A DNA stretch of 64,000 nt, taken from the NCBI GenBank assembly GCA_032906765.1, contig JAJTZB010000004.1, positions 124,001-188,000 on the forward strand. The letters are read 5' to 3'. The first letter of the stretch is position 1, and each line of letters opens with the position of its first letter. The translations under genes and the position numbers were made by a program. The stretch comes from Nitrososphaerales archaeon. GTDB taxonomy: Archaea > Thermoproteota > Nitrososphaeria > Nitrososphaerales > Gagatemarchaeaceae. The notes beneath the pieces were generated by a model, which made no database searches, had not been told where the DNA came from, and worked only from the letters and a program-made list of their open reading frames with translations. Positions 8,668 to 17,060 of this stretch are shown here, one piece after another.

Positions 8668-9620
8668 CTTCGATCTCTCCTCTCCCCGTCGCTCACCAGC
8701 GAGATGAAGGCGTCCTCGAGCGTGGCTTCTGCTATGTAGATGGAGGAGATCGTCAGGCCGAGCTTGTCTGCTATTTTGTAGACTTCGGGTATGACGAGCT
8801 CAGGCTTCCCGGTCGTGGCCCTGTAGCTGCCCGACTCGGTCTGGGTCAGCTTCGAGATCTCGTCGAAGGTGCCGAGCCTGTCAGCAAACTCCTTGGAGCT
8901 CCCCTCCAGCAGGCTGAACTCCACGGCCTTGGTGGTGCCGAACCTGCGTTTGAGGTTCTGCGGGGTATCTATCTGGACAATCCTGCCGTGGTTGATAACC
9001 GCTATCCTGTCGCAGAGGTACTCGGCCTCCTCGAGTATGTGGGTCGTGAAGAATATCGTCAGGCCTGCCTTCACCTTCTCTTTGAAGAAGTCGAGAACAG
9101 TCCTCCTGACTATTGCGTCGAGGCCCACCGTCGGCTCGTCGAGAAAGAGCAGGTCCATGTCGTGGACGAATTCCCTTGCGACCTGAAGGCGCCTCCGCTG
9201 GCCCGATGAGAGGTCTATGGTCGGTGTCTTCCTGAACTCCTCCATGTCGAACCTCTGAATGATCTCGTCTATCCTCCGCTTCCTCTCCTGCTTCGGCACG
9301 TCCCAGACCAACCCGTAGACGTCCATGCTCGCCTCCGCGCGCAGGCCCTGGTCGAAGCTGTCCTGCTGCTGCACGACGCCAATCCTTTCCCTGATTTTCC
9401 TTCCCTGCGTCTTGACGTCGTATCCCAGCACGGTCGCGTGCCCTGATGAGGGCGGGAGGAGCGTCGTCAGCATCTTGATCGTCGTTGTCTTGCCGGCCCC
9501 GTTGGGTCCGAGGAAGCCGAAGACCTCGGCGCGCCGAGTGTCGAATGATATCCTGTCGACAGCGGGTTTGTCGCCGAAGTGTTTCTCCAGCTCTTTGACC
9601 TCGACGGCCAGCTCAGTCAC
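8664..9620 (-). CDS. ABC exporter ATP-binding protein, DrrA-like
   Basis: A 318-residue ATPase. The Walker A motif is GPNGAGKTTTIKM (about residue 39), the signature is LSSGQRRRLQVAREF and Walker B is DLLFLDEPTVGLD, with the switch His in FFTTHILEEAEYL. A C-terminal extension of about 90 residues (from LEGSSKEFADRLG to the end) matches the regulatory tail of the daunorubicin-type DrrA subfamily. First gene of a two-gene operon with the permease. Confidence 0.92.
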   Translation of the reverse strand: MTELAVEVKELEKHFGDKPAVDRISFDTRRAEVFGFLGPNGAGKTTTIKMLTTLLPPSSGHATVLGYDVKTQGRKIRERIGVVQQQDSFDQGLRAEASMDVYGLVWDVPKQERKRRIDEIIQRFDMEEFRKTPTIDLSSGQRRRLQVAREFVHDMDLLFLDEPTVGLDAIVRRTVLDFFKEKVKAGLTIFFTTHILEEAEYLCDRIAVINHGRIVQIDTPQNLKRRFGTTKAVEFSLLEGSSKEFADRLGTFDEISKLTQTESGSYRATTGKPELVIPEVYKIADKLGLTISSIYIAEATLEDAFISLVSDGERRDRS

Positions 9621-9727
9621 AGTGCGTCTTCACCAAGGAGGGGGTAATATGTCTGAGGTCGCAGGGGCTCCAGAGCAATGATGTAACGGAGGCCCGTTCG
9701 AGCGGATGCTGGGCGACCTCGAGCAAC

Positions 9728-9847
9728 ATGGGTGAGCGGAAACCCCGTTTCTTCGAGGAGGTGCCGCCGGACCTCCCTCCAGACCACGTGGCAGGGCGAG
9801 TATCATTGACGTGCGCTGAAGGTTTGTTGAGCCCTTGCGAGAAATAG
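9728..9847 (+). CDS. Possible 39-residue small protein
   Basis: The 250-base gap between the ABC ATPase start and the next plus-strand gene has one short frame beginning MGERKPRFFEEVPPDLPPDH. Composition looks protein-like (acidic/proline segment after a basic start), but there is no family match or clear promoter. Treat as unproven. Confidence 0.2.
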   Translation: MGERKPRFFEEVPPDLPPDHVAGRVSLTCAEGLLSPCEK

Positions 9848-9868
9848 CTCCGGGCCCACGGTTGCGGC

Positions 9869-10369
9869 GTGGAGTCTTCGGTCCACCGGATGATGAAGGA
9901 TATAGTAAGAGGGGAGCTAGAGCGCGAAGGCTATCGCGTAGTCGAGGAATCGCTCTTCCCGCCTGCCGGCTGGATTTCGTGGTCGACTTACCGCCCAGAC
10001 CTCCTGGGTTTCAGGAAGGGAAGGCGGAAGGAGGAGGTTGCCATCGTCGAATGCGAGACGCGGCCCAGCATGAACAGGTTCAGGTCGAAGAATTATTCGA
10101 GCCTCTGGTTCCAGCCATCATTGCTCAACGAGGGCTCGATTAGGCGTGTACTGGCCGTTCCGCGCGGAAGGCTCAGAGCGGTCGACCTTAGACTTCGTAA
10201 CGAATGGGAGATATGGGTCATGGGCGAGAGGGGCCCGACGGTCAGGTTGTCCCGCGTGTCACGGCCAGCCGGTCTTCTGGGAGGTGGCCAAGTGGATTCC
10301 TACTCATCCGCGCCCATCAGCTCCCTGACGACGGTGGACCATGCCGCGGACACGTTCTCTGGGTCATAG
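9869..10369 (+). CDS. PD-(D/E)XK-like hypothetical protein
   Basis: A 166-residue protein with ELEREGYRVVEE, then YRPDLLGF and VAIVECETRP, then K in NRFRSKNYSS. This E...PD...ExE...K pattern is that of the PD-(D/E)XK nuclease fold. It resembles the protein at 17-619. GTG 9869 was chosen because GAAATAG lies about 26 bases upstream. The 3' end overlaps the convergent deacetylase gene by 70 bases, so the last 20 or so residues may be unconserved. Function unknown. Confidence 0.55.
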   Translation: MESSVHRMMKDIVRGELEREGYRVVEESLFPPAGWISWSTYRPDLLGFRKGRRKEEVAIVECETRPSMNRFRSKNYSSLWFQPSLLNEGSIRRVLAVPRGRLRAVDLRLRNEWEIWVMGERGPTVRLSRVSRPAGLLGGGQVDSYSSAPISSLTTVDHAADTFSGS

Positions 10370-11313
10370 CCGCCTCCGCCCATCGCGAGAATCCTGCCCT
10401 CGCAGAATTCGTGAGCCATGGAGTGAAGTTTCTTCGCTGCGTAGGCGTGCGCCGCTGAGGAGTACCGGAGGTGTGTTATGGGATCGCCCGCGAGACCGTC
10501 AGCGCCGCACTGGAAGAAGATGAACTCGGGTCGGAAGCCGCGGACGAACTCCACGATTCTGGCGAGCGCGACGAAGAACTCGGTGTCTCCTGAGCCAGGA
10601 GGGATGGGTATGTTCAACTTCGTCCCCCGGGCCTCGCCTCTGCCGGTCTCGGTTGCCGACCCTGTGCCAGGATAAAGAAACCTGCCGTCCTCGTGTATGT
10701 CTCCGACGACGACTCGAGGGTCTGACTCGAAGGCGTAGAAGACACCGTCGCCGTGGTGGGCGTCGATGTCGATGTAGGCTACCCTGCTGAACTTCCCCTC
10801 TGCGAGAGCCTTGTGAATCACGATTGCCGCGTCGTTGAAGACGCAGAACCCGCCCGCGCTACCGCTCCTGGCATGGTGCAGCCCGCCGATCGGGTTGAAG
10901 AAGTGATTGCACTCGCCGTCGAGAAGCAGTTTCAGTCCTTTCAGGGAGCTGCCGACAGGAAACAGTGAGGCTTCAAAGACGCCTTTGAAGGCAGGAGTGT
11001 CGCCGTAGTCGAGGTGACCCTTCCCGACCTTCGACGCTTCTCTTACCAGTTGGACGTACTCAGGCGTGTGGAAGAGCAGTAGATCTTCGGCCTTTGCAGG
11101 AGTCGGTTTGACCACTCTGAGCCTACCAGAACTTGCCGCAGTCCCAAGAGAGGCGAGCCGCCCCAGTGACTCCGCGAAGAGGTTCGCCCTTGAGTTGTTG
11201 AGCGGGTGCGATTCTGGAAATGAGTAGAGTTCGGACTCGGGGCCGTACGCCACGGTGAGCCTACAGTCGCGGTTGGCAAGCATCGTCCTCTTCCCGTCAG
11301 TCATGTGTATCAC
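10300..11313 (-). CDS. Histone deacetylase family protein (AcuC/acetylpolyamine amidohydrolase-like)
   Basis: A 337-residue arginase/deacetylase-fold enzyme that should remove acyl groups from lysine or polyamine amides using zinc. Visible motifs are GGLHHARSGSAGGFCVFND (catalytic tandem His), YIDIDAHHGDGVFYAF (Asp-x-His zinc ligands), FFQCGADGLAGDP (third ligand Asp) and GGGGYDPEN with the transition-state Tyr. Length is that of bacterial and archaeal class II-like enzymes. The natural substrate is unknown. It is transcribed away from the MenA gene cluster side by side, with about 80 bases between. Confidence 0.92.
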   Translation of the reverse strand: MIHMTDGKRTMLANRDCRLTVAYGPESELYSFPESHPLNNSRANLFAESLGRLASLGTAASSGRLRVVKPTPAKAEDLLLFHTPEYVQLVREASKVGKGHLDYGDTPAFKGVFEASLFPVGSSLKGLKLLLDGECNHFFNPIGGLHHARSGSAGGFCVFNDAAIVIHKALAEGKFSRVAYIDIDAHHGDGVFYAFESDPRVVVGDIHEDGRFLYPGTGSATETGRGEARGTKLNIPIPPGSGDTEFFVALARIVEFVRGFRPEFIFFQCGADGLAGDPITHLRYSSAAHAYAAKKLHSMAHEFCEGRILAMGGGGYDPENVSAAWSTVVRELMGADE

Positions 11314-11391
11314 CTGCTCCGTCTTCGGGATTGAAAACGCGTTTCCAACCCGAGGGCTGTGGCGGGTGTCGTGAAAACATCGGATGCCCTG

Positions 11392-12294
11392 TCAGAGGGG
11401 TATGTGAATCGGAATGAGGATCTGGAGGATGAATGATGCCATGTATGCTAGGGCGTACTTGAATGCGAGACTGGCGGTCCTCGGGTCGGCGTTGTCAGGG
11501 ATCTGCCCTTGGAACATCTTCCAGAGTCGTAGGGCTTCCGGTGAGGTGAGCAGCACGAGGAGGGACCACGGAGACAGCAACCCGGCGACGATGAAGACAG
11601 GCACGAAGAGGTAGGCGATTAGCAGGAGTGATTGGTAGATGATCACGCCTCTGTTCCTCCCAACCATGACGGGCACTGTCCTGGTCTCCACGCTTCCGTC
11701 GTACTCGATGTCCCTGACGTTGTTCGCCAGGAGGACGAGCGCCACGAATAGGCCGATGGGTATCGACACAACCACGGGCAGGATGGACAGCGTTCCTGTC
11801 TGGACAACGTACGAGCCCAGCGGAATCAGAGGGCCCCACATGAGAAAGACAATCACCTCGCCCATCCCCTTCGCCTTCAGTACAACAGGGTCGGCTGTGT
11901 AGAGGACGCTTGCAGCCACACCGACTCCCACAAGGACGAGGACCCAGGGATTGCGCGCCCAAGAAAGATACACTCCTGTGAGCAGCGTGAGCACGTAGAA
12001 CACGGCGGCCCACGCCCTTATCGTGTATGGCGATTCCGCGCCCGCGGCAACGGGGTGAGGCCTGTACTTCGTCGTCGGCGCGCCCATTTTGTCGACGCCA
12101 TGCTTCACGTCGTAGAAGTCGTTGATCAGGTTCGTTGCGGCGTGGAACGCAATCATTCCGCCGAGGGTCAACATGTAGAGACCGACGTTGAAGCTCCCCG
12201 CAAGATATGCGATAAGGGTGCCGAGCGTGACAGAGGAGAACGTCATGGTGAACGACCAAGGCCTGGTCGCCAGGAAGAGTGTTCTCGAGTCCAT
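11392..12294 (-). CDS. menA: UbiA/MenA prenyltransferase
   Basis: Integral membrane prenyltransferase of 300 residues and about nine helices. The first Asp motif is NLINDFYDVKHGVD (about residues 60-73) and the second is NNVRDIEYDGSVETRT, both in the form typical of MenA, which prenylates 1,4-dihydroxy-2-naphthoate in menaquinone synthesis. Other UbiA members act on related aromatic or isoprenoid acceptors, so the substrate is probable, not certain. Its start overlaps the stop of the MOSC gene (12294), so the two are co-transcribed. Confidence 0.85.
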   Translation of the reverse strand: MDSRTLFLATRPWSFTMTFSSVTLGTLIAYLAGSFNVGLYMLTLGGMIAFHAATNLINDFYDVKHGVDKMGAPTTKYRPHPVAAGAESPYTIRAWAAVFYVLTLLTGVYLSWARNPWVLVLVGVGVAASVLYTADPVVLKAKGMGEVIVFLMWGPLIPLGSYVVQTGTLSILPVVVSIPIGLFVALVLLANNVRDIEYDGSVETRTVPVMVGRNRGVIIYQSLLLIAYLFVPVFIVAGLLSPWSLLVLLTSPEALRLWKMFQGQIPDNADPRTASLAFKYALAYMASFILQILIPIHIPL

Positions 12295-12782
12295 CAGCCG
12301 AGCAGCTCCTTGACCTCGTCACCCTTGCGGATCCGGCCCTCCTTCGTAACCCTGGCGTACCATCCCCGCCGGCCGAGCATGACCTTCAGGAACTTCGGTC
12401 CCTTCTCCCTTCCCACGTAGGGCAGCAGGAACAGGTTGTCGCACGGGTCGCAGGCGCGGGAGACCTGGACCTCGACTCCTCCTATCGCGAAGGACCTGCC
12501 CGGAGCGAACGTGTTGTAAGCGATGCCTCTGATAGTGACGTTCTCACCGATGTCGCCCGGCCTGATCGGCCAGCCCTCCGAGTTCAACTGCTTGAGCGTC
12601 TCGAGGGGCATAAGGAGGAGAGCCGAGTCTGGGTCGTCATTGAGTTCTTCGTGACGATAGACGTTGAAATCCCCGTCGACCCCTTGCTTTGTGACCAGTG
12701 CGGAGTCGACCGGCTTCTTCGGGAGGCCGCGGGCGCCCGGAGTCTTTGGCTTCATGTTGATCTGGTAGACAGAGCCGGCCAT
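12294..12782 (-). CDS. MOSC-domain protein
   Basis: A 162-residue single-domain MOSC protein. MOSC domains handle sulfur or molybdenum-cofactor chemistry through a conserved Cys. Here that is CDPCDNLF near residue 111, after the domain core GDIGENVTIRGI. The N-terminal INMKPKTPGARGLPKKPV and DGDFNVYRHEE also match the family. It overlaps menA downstream. Upstream lies the displaced msrB fragment and the HNH element. Confidence 0.85.
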   Translation of the reverse strand: MAGSVYQINMKPKTPGARGLPKKPVDSALVTKQGVDGDFNVYRHEELNDDPDSALLLMPLETLKQLNSEGWPIRPGDIGENVTIRGIAYNTFAPGRSFAIGGVEVQVSRACDPCDNLFLLPYVGREKGPKFLKVMLGRRGWYARVTKEGRIRKGDEVKELLG

Positions 12783-12792
12783 GAACGCGATA

Positions 12793-12900
12793 CTACTCCT
12801 TTGTGAAGTTGAGGGACGCGGAGTTTATGCAGTACCGCAACCCCGTCGGCTCTGGGCCGTCGTCGAGCCTCGCATTGCTGTTGAACAAACGCTTCGTCAT
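12793..12900 (-). pseudogene. Displaced 3' end of msrB
   Basis: A 35-codon frame whose last 23 residues, [20 protein letters not shown] plus TKE, match the C-terminus of the intact MsrB at 13657 (DDGPPPTNQRYCINSAALRF plus VKS), including the catalytic RYCIN. No N-terminal part of MsrB precedes it; instead the HNH gene does. Codon usage is GC-rich like the surrounding genome, unlike the matching end of the intact copy. It looks like the original end of msrB, left behind when the HNH element inserted. Confidence 0.78.
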
Positions 12901-12917
12901 GACGTGAGAAGCCTAAT

Positions 12918-13619
12918 CTAATTACTGTTTGCCTTGTGTCTTGCCAGGAACGCCGTTGGAACACTCACGTGACCCAGCTCATATTCGTAGAGAATGTTGC
13001 AGTTGGCGCATCTCAGATCATATGCTTTCTGCGGAAGTTTGCCTTTCAGTATCCAGTTGAAGAATTTAGTTGAAGACCGCTTGTCCCACTTGACGTGGCT
13101 TGCTCGTGCTTTGTGGTTCACCTGCAGTAGACGTATGTCAGAAAGTCCGCAGTTAACGCACTTGCCTCCGAGCAATTCGACGACCTTGGCCTTGATTGCC
13201 CAGTGCCTGGCTTTCAAATTCGCCCTGTTCCTTTCGTAGTATCTGCGGTGCTCCTCATGAGTACAATCCTCCGAGGGAGAACAATTAGGCTCCTTGTGGC
13301 ATGAGCTGCAAACAGGCCTTCCGTATCGTCCCATCCTGACGGTCCATCCTGAACCATTTTTCGATTTTGGTTTGACGCCTTGGGGATGTCTTTTCATTTC
13401 ACGCGCCCTTCTGAACCACTCCATATGTTCGGGATAAGGACAATTTTCCAAAGGGAGTGATGCAGCGCGAATTCTGCAGCCGATGCAGAACTTAGCATAG
13501 CCGAACGCTCGGACAGAGTATGACCAACCACCAGTCAGACCTGCGGTGGGATTTAGAACAGGCTCGCTGATTCGCTCACTTGGCCCTTTACCCTCCGATT
13601 CGTATGATGCAGAGTTCAC
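12918..13619 (-). CDS. HNH homing-type endonuclease
   Basis: A 233-residue protein with an N-terminal region containing three Cys-rich fingers (FCIGCRIRAASLPLENCPYP, then VCSSCHKEPNCSPSEDCTHE) followed by an HNH-like nuclease. The nuclease shows GGKCVNCGLSDIRLLQVNHK with His and CxxC, and a later RCANCN pair. It lies 37 bases after the msrB stop and directly before a second copy of the msrB 3' end. AT content is visibly higher than in the neighbours, a sign of transfer. Likely a mobile nuclease whose target is the msrB 3' region. The start is GTG 13619. Confidence 0.8.
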   Translation of the reverse strand: MNSASYESEGKGPSERISEPVLNPTAGLTGGWSYSVRAFGYAKFCIGCRIRAASLPLENCPYPEHMEWFRRAREMKRHPQGVKPKSKNGSGWTVRMGRYGRPVCSSCHKEPNCSPSEDCTHEEHRRYYERNRANLKARHWAIKAKVVELLGGKCVNCGLSDIRLLQVNHKARASHVKWDKRSSTKFFNWILKGKLPQKAYDLRCANCNILYEYELGHVSVPTAFLARHKANSN

Positions 13620-13656
13620 GGAAGAATATGTAGAGTCCTCTAATAAGCGAAAACAT

Positions 13657-14079
13657 TCACGACTTGACGAATCTCAGAGCCGCGGAATTGATGCAGTATC
13701 TTTGGTTTGTTGGCGGTGGCCCATCATCGAATATATGGCCGAGATGAGAATCGCAATGGGCACAAGTCGCCTCGATTCTTCGTGTGAAGAGGCTGTAATC
13801 GGACTTCGCCTTCACTCTGTCACCGCTCGTCGGTTGCCAGAAACTAGGCCAGCCTGTGCCGGAGTCGAATTTCGTCTCTGAGCTGAAGAGGTCGGCGCTG
13901 CAGACCACGCATTTGTAGACGCCCCGCTCGTGGTCGTCCCAGTACTCGCCTGTGAAGGGCCGCTCCGTCCCCTTGTCGACGCAGACATCATACTGCTCGC
14001 GAGTCAATCTTCGCTTCAGCTCGTCTTTGTCTACCTTCAGCATGATTCTCCTCGATGAATCGGCCATGCTGAAAAGCAT
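13657..14079 (-). CDS. msrB: Peptide methionine (R)-S-oxide reductase, with acquired C-terminus
   Basis: Repairs oxidised methionine in proteins. The zinc-binding CxxC pairs are CVVCSAD and CAHCDSH, the fold motif SGTGWPSFW is present, and the catalytic Cys is in RYCINSAAL near the C-terminus. Length 140 is normal, so the enzyme should work. The last 25 or so codons (from about the GHIFDDGP segment) are AT-richer than the rest and are duplicated in diverged form at 12793-12900. The 3' end therefore appears to have come in with the HNH element. Three Met codons near the N-terminus make the exact start uncertain. Confidence 0.92.
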   Translation of the reverse strand: MLFSMADSSRRIMLKVDKDELKRRLTREQYDVCVDKGTERPFTGEYWDDHERGVYKCVVCSADLFSSETKFDSGTGWPSFWQPTSGDRVKAKSDYSLFTRRIEATCAHCDSHLGHIFDDGPPPTNQRYCINSAALRFVKS

Positions 14080-14121
14080 ATCGCGGAGCGGAGCGGGCAG
14101 TCTTGATGGCTGTCCCGTGTC

Positions 14122-15777
14122 CTAGCCGTCGAGCATCGGTATCTTCACGCCCTTCGTCCTCGCAGTCCTAATCGCCTCGTCGTACCCCGCGTCTGCGTGC
14201 CTGGCCACGCCCAGCCCTGGGTCGTTGGTGAGGACTGTGACCAGCCGTTTCTCGGCTGCCTCTGTCCCGTCGGCCACCACTACGAGACCCGCGTGTATCG
14301 AGTAGCCTATCCCGACCCCTCCGCCGTGATGCACCGACACCCACGTCGCTCCGGACACGGCGTTCAGGAGGGCGTTGAGCACAGGCCAGTCCGCGATTGC
14401 GTCGCTCCCGTCCTTCATCGCTTCGGTCTCCCTGTAGGGTGATGCGACCGAACCCGAGTCGAGGTGGTCCCGTCCTATCACTATGGGTGCGGAGATCTCA
14501 CCAGACTTCACCATCCCGTTGATTATCTTCCCGAACTTCGCCCTCTCCCCGTAGCCCAGCCAGCAGACCCTCGCGGGGAGGCCCTGGAACTGTACCTGGT
14601 CGTGCGCCTTCTTGATCCACCTAACGAGAGACCTGTTCCCAGCGAACTCGCGCATGATGACCTCATCCGTGACATAGATGTCTTCTTTGTTTCCCGAGAG
14701 AGCGACCCATCTGAACGGGCCCCTCCCCTCGCAGAAGAGCGGCCTGATGTACTCCGGCACAAAGCCAGGGATGCGGAATGGGTTCTCGACGCCCGCTTCC
14801 TGCGCCATCTTCCTGATGTTGTTCCCGTACTCGAAGGCGACGGCCCCGCGTTCCTGGAACTTCAGCCACGCTTTGACGTGCTTCGCAATGGAGGCCATCG
14901 ACCTCTTTAGGTACTCGTCAGGGTCGGAGCTCCGCAGGTCGGCCGCTTCCTCGACTGAGAGACCCTCCGGGATGTACCCAGCCAGCGGGTCGTGGGCGGC
15001 AGTCTGGTCAGTAACCACGTCCGGTTTGAAGCCCGAGTCAAGGAGCGAAGGTAGGATCTCTGCGCTGTTCCCCAGCAATGCTATGGAGAGCGGCTTGCCT
15101 TCCTTGGCAGCGCCCTTGGCGAGTGTGAGGGCCTCTCCTAGTTTGTCGGTCGTCATTTCGCAGTACCCCTTGTCAAGCCTCCGCTTGATTGCACGTTCGT
15201 CAACCTCGACGACAATCGCAACGCCGTCGTTCATGGTGACCGCGAGTGGCTGCGCACCTCCCATCTCTCCCAGGCCAGACGTCAGGACGATTCTTCCCTT
15301 CAGCGAGCCGCCGAAGTGCTTCTCGGCAACCGCAGCCAGAGTCTCGTAGGTCCCCTGCAGGATTCCCTGAGTGCCGATGTAGATCCAGCTCCCTGCGGTC
15401 ATCTGCCCGAACATCGTCAGCCCCCTCTCCTCCAGCTGCCTGAAGTAGGTCCAGTCGGCCCACTTCGGGACGATCAGCGCGTTCGCAATCAGCACCCTCG
15501 GCGCCGCCATGCTGGTCCTGAAGACACCGATGGGTTTGCCCGACTGGATGATGAGCGTCTCGTCGTCCTCCAGCTTCTTCAGAGACTTCACGATCGCGTC
15601 GAAGGCGGCCCAGCTTCTTGCAGCCCGTCCCGTCCCTCCGTAGACGATTAGGTGGTCGGGGTCCTTGGCTACCTCGGGGTCGAGGTTGTTCATCAGCATC
15701 CTGAGGGCTGCCTCCTGCTGCCAGCCTTTGCAGGAGATCTCAGTCCCACGCGGAGCGCGGATGACCCGCTTCAGCAT
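14122..15777 (-). CDS. hutU: Urocanate hydratase
   Basis: Second step of histidine degradation: converts urocanate to 4-imidazolone-5-propionate with tightly bound NAD as electrophile. The 551-residue length matches bacterial HutU. Recognisable blocks are [20 protein letters not shown] at the N-terminus, [37 protein letters not shown] and [17 protein letters not shown] with the active-site Cys. ATG 15777 lies 27 bases from the TATA box at 15801-15807 that it seems to share with divergent hutI. Confidence 0.96.
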   Translation of the reverse strand: MLKRVIRAPRGTEISCKGWQQEAALRMLMNNLDPEVAKDPDHLIVYGGTGRAARSWAAFDAIVKSLKKLEDDETLIIQSGKPIGVFRTSMAAPRVLIANALIVPKWADWTYFRQLEERGLTMFGQMTAGSWIYIGTQGILQGTYETLAAVAEKHFGGSLKGRIVLTSGLGEMGGAQPLAVTMNDGVAIVVEVDERAIKRRLDKGYCEMTTDKLGEALTLAKGAAKEGKPLSIALLGNSAEILPSLLDSGFKPDVVTDQTAAHDPLAGYIPEGLSVEEAADLRSSDPDEYLKRSMASIAKHVKAWLKFQERGAVAFEYGNNIRKMAQEAGVENPFRIPGFVPEYIRPLFCEGRGPFRWVALSGNKEDIYVTDEVIMREFAGNRSLVRWIKKAHDQVQFQGLPARVCWLGYGERAKFGKIINGMVKSGEISAPIVIGRDHLDSGSVASPYRETEAMKDGSDAIADWPVLNALLNAVSGATWVSVHHGGGVGIGYSIHAGLVVVADGTEAAEKRLVTVLTNDPGLGVARHADAGYDEAIRTARTKGVKIPMLDG

Positions 15778-15800
15778 TGAGCCTCGGGACGACGAGCTTC

Positions 15801-15807
15801 TATAAAA
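15801..15807. promoter_or_regulatory. TATA box shared by hutU and hutI
   Basis: TATAAAA is centred 27 bases from the hutU start (15777, minus) and 27 bases from the in-frame TTG of hutI (15831, plus). Both genes would be leaderless from one symmetric promoter. This spacing is the main reason for choosing TTG 15831 over the upstream TTG and ATG codons of hutI. Confidence 0.55.
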
Positions 15808-15830
15808 GACTCGGGTGGATGCGAGGTCCG

Positions 15831-17060
15831 TTGAAGCCCGACCTAGTATTAGTCAACGCCGGTGAGCTGGTCACCCTCGGTGCCAACGACGAATCGTCTC
15901 TGGGCATAATCGAAGGAGGGGCGATGGTCGTTCGGGGCGGGAGGGTGGTCTGGACCGGGACGACCAAGGAGCTCAGGCGAAAGACATTCGCGAGGGCCAG
16001 GAAGACTGTCGACGCCGCAGGGATGCTGGTCACTCCCGGGTTCGTCGACCCCCACACGCACCTCGTCTTCGCCGGCAGCAGGGAGGACGAGCTGGAGAGG
16101 AAGATACGGGGCGAGAGTTACGTGAGCATACTGAACGCGGGCGGGGGCATCGTCAGGACAGTCAAGGAGACAAGGAAGGCGAGCCTTGCAAAGCTCGTCG
16201 CAGAGGCGCAGGGAAGGCTCCGGCAACTCGTCAGGAACGGAGTGACGACGGTTGAGGTGAAGACGGGGTACGGGCAGGATCTGCGGAGCGAGACGAAGCT
16301 CCTCAACGTCGTGAAGCGGCTGTCGAGGACTGAGAAGGTGGAGCTTGTTCCAACGTTCATGGGCCTCCACGCGAAACCGCCAGAGTTCGGCAGTGCCAAG
16401 GAGTACGTCGACTACGTCTTGGATGTGATGCTCCCCGCCGCGGCACGGCTGAAACCTGCCTTCGCCGACTGCTTCTGCGAGGAAGGCGTCTTCACTCGGG
16501 ACGAGTGCTCCAGATACTTGCGCGCCTCGAAGGCGCTCGGCCTCAAGCTGAAGATTCATGCTGACGAGTTTGCAGACTCGAAGGGAGCGTCGCTCGCAGC
16601 TGAGACCGGGTGCGTCTCCGCCGACCACCTCGGCAATAGCGAACAGTCGGGCGTGGAGATGATGGCGAGACGGGGCGTCGTCGCCGTCCTCCTGCCGGGG
16701 ACTTCGCTGTACTCCGGGATAGGCTACGCGGACGCGCGTATGATAGCGGGGGCTGGATGCAGGATTGCCCTCGGCACTGACCTCAGTCCCAATTCGTGGG
16801 TCGAGTCGCCCCAAATGGTGATGGCTTTGGCCTGCAACGCGATGAAGATGACCCCGGCAGATGCCCTGCGCGGGTTCACTGTGAACGCTGCGAAGGCGCT
16901 TGGCAGGGACGACCTCGGCCGTCTTGTCCCTGGCGCACCTGCTGACTTCGTGGTCCACGAACTTCCCGGCTACAGGTTTCTACCCTACAGGGTCGGGGGA
17001 GGCTACGTCTCCACTGTGTTCAAGGGCGGTGTCGAGGTCTACGCCTCGGCGCCCAACTGA
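15831..17060 (+). CDS. hutI: Imidazolonepropionase
   Basis: Third step of histidine degradation: opens imidazolone propionate to N-formimidoyl-glutamate. Amidohydrolase-fold metalloenzyme with the metal-binding [16 protein letters not shown], the substrate block [13 protein letters not shown], and the Asp motif [11 protein letters not shown]. The frame is open upstream to 15777, but the start was placed at TTG 15831 from promoter spacing, giving 409 residues, close to the family norm. Its 3' end overlaps hutH by 22 bases, tail to tail. Confidence 0.95.
   Translation: MKPDLVLVNAGELVTLGANDESSLGIIEGGAMVVRGGRVVWTGTTKELRRKTFARARKTVDAAGMLVTPGFVDPHTHLVFAGSREDELERKIRGESYVSILNAGGGIVRTVKETRKASLAKLVAEAQGRLRQLVRNGVTTVEVKTGYGQDLRSETKLLNVVKRLSRTEKVELVPTFMGLHAKPPEFGSAKEYVDYVLDVMLPAAARLKPAFADCFCEEGVFTRDECSRYLRASKALGLKLKIHADEFADSKGASLAAETGCVSADHLGNSEQSGVEMMARRGVVAVLLPGTSLYSGIGYADARMIAGAGCRIALGTDLSPNSWVESPQMVMALACNAMKMTPADALRGFTVNAAKALGRDDLGRLVPGAPADFVVHELPGYRFLPYRVGGGYVSTVFKGGVEVYASAPN

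Noticed and set aside
15849-16958. A 369-codon frame opposite hutI.
   Set aside because: It is the complement of a highly conserved hutI; composition is typical of antisense shadow in GC-rich DNA.
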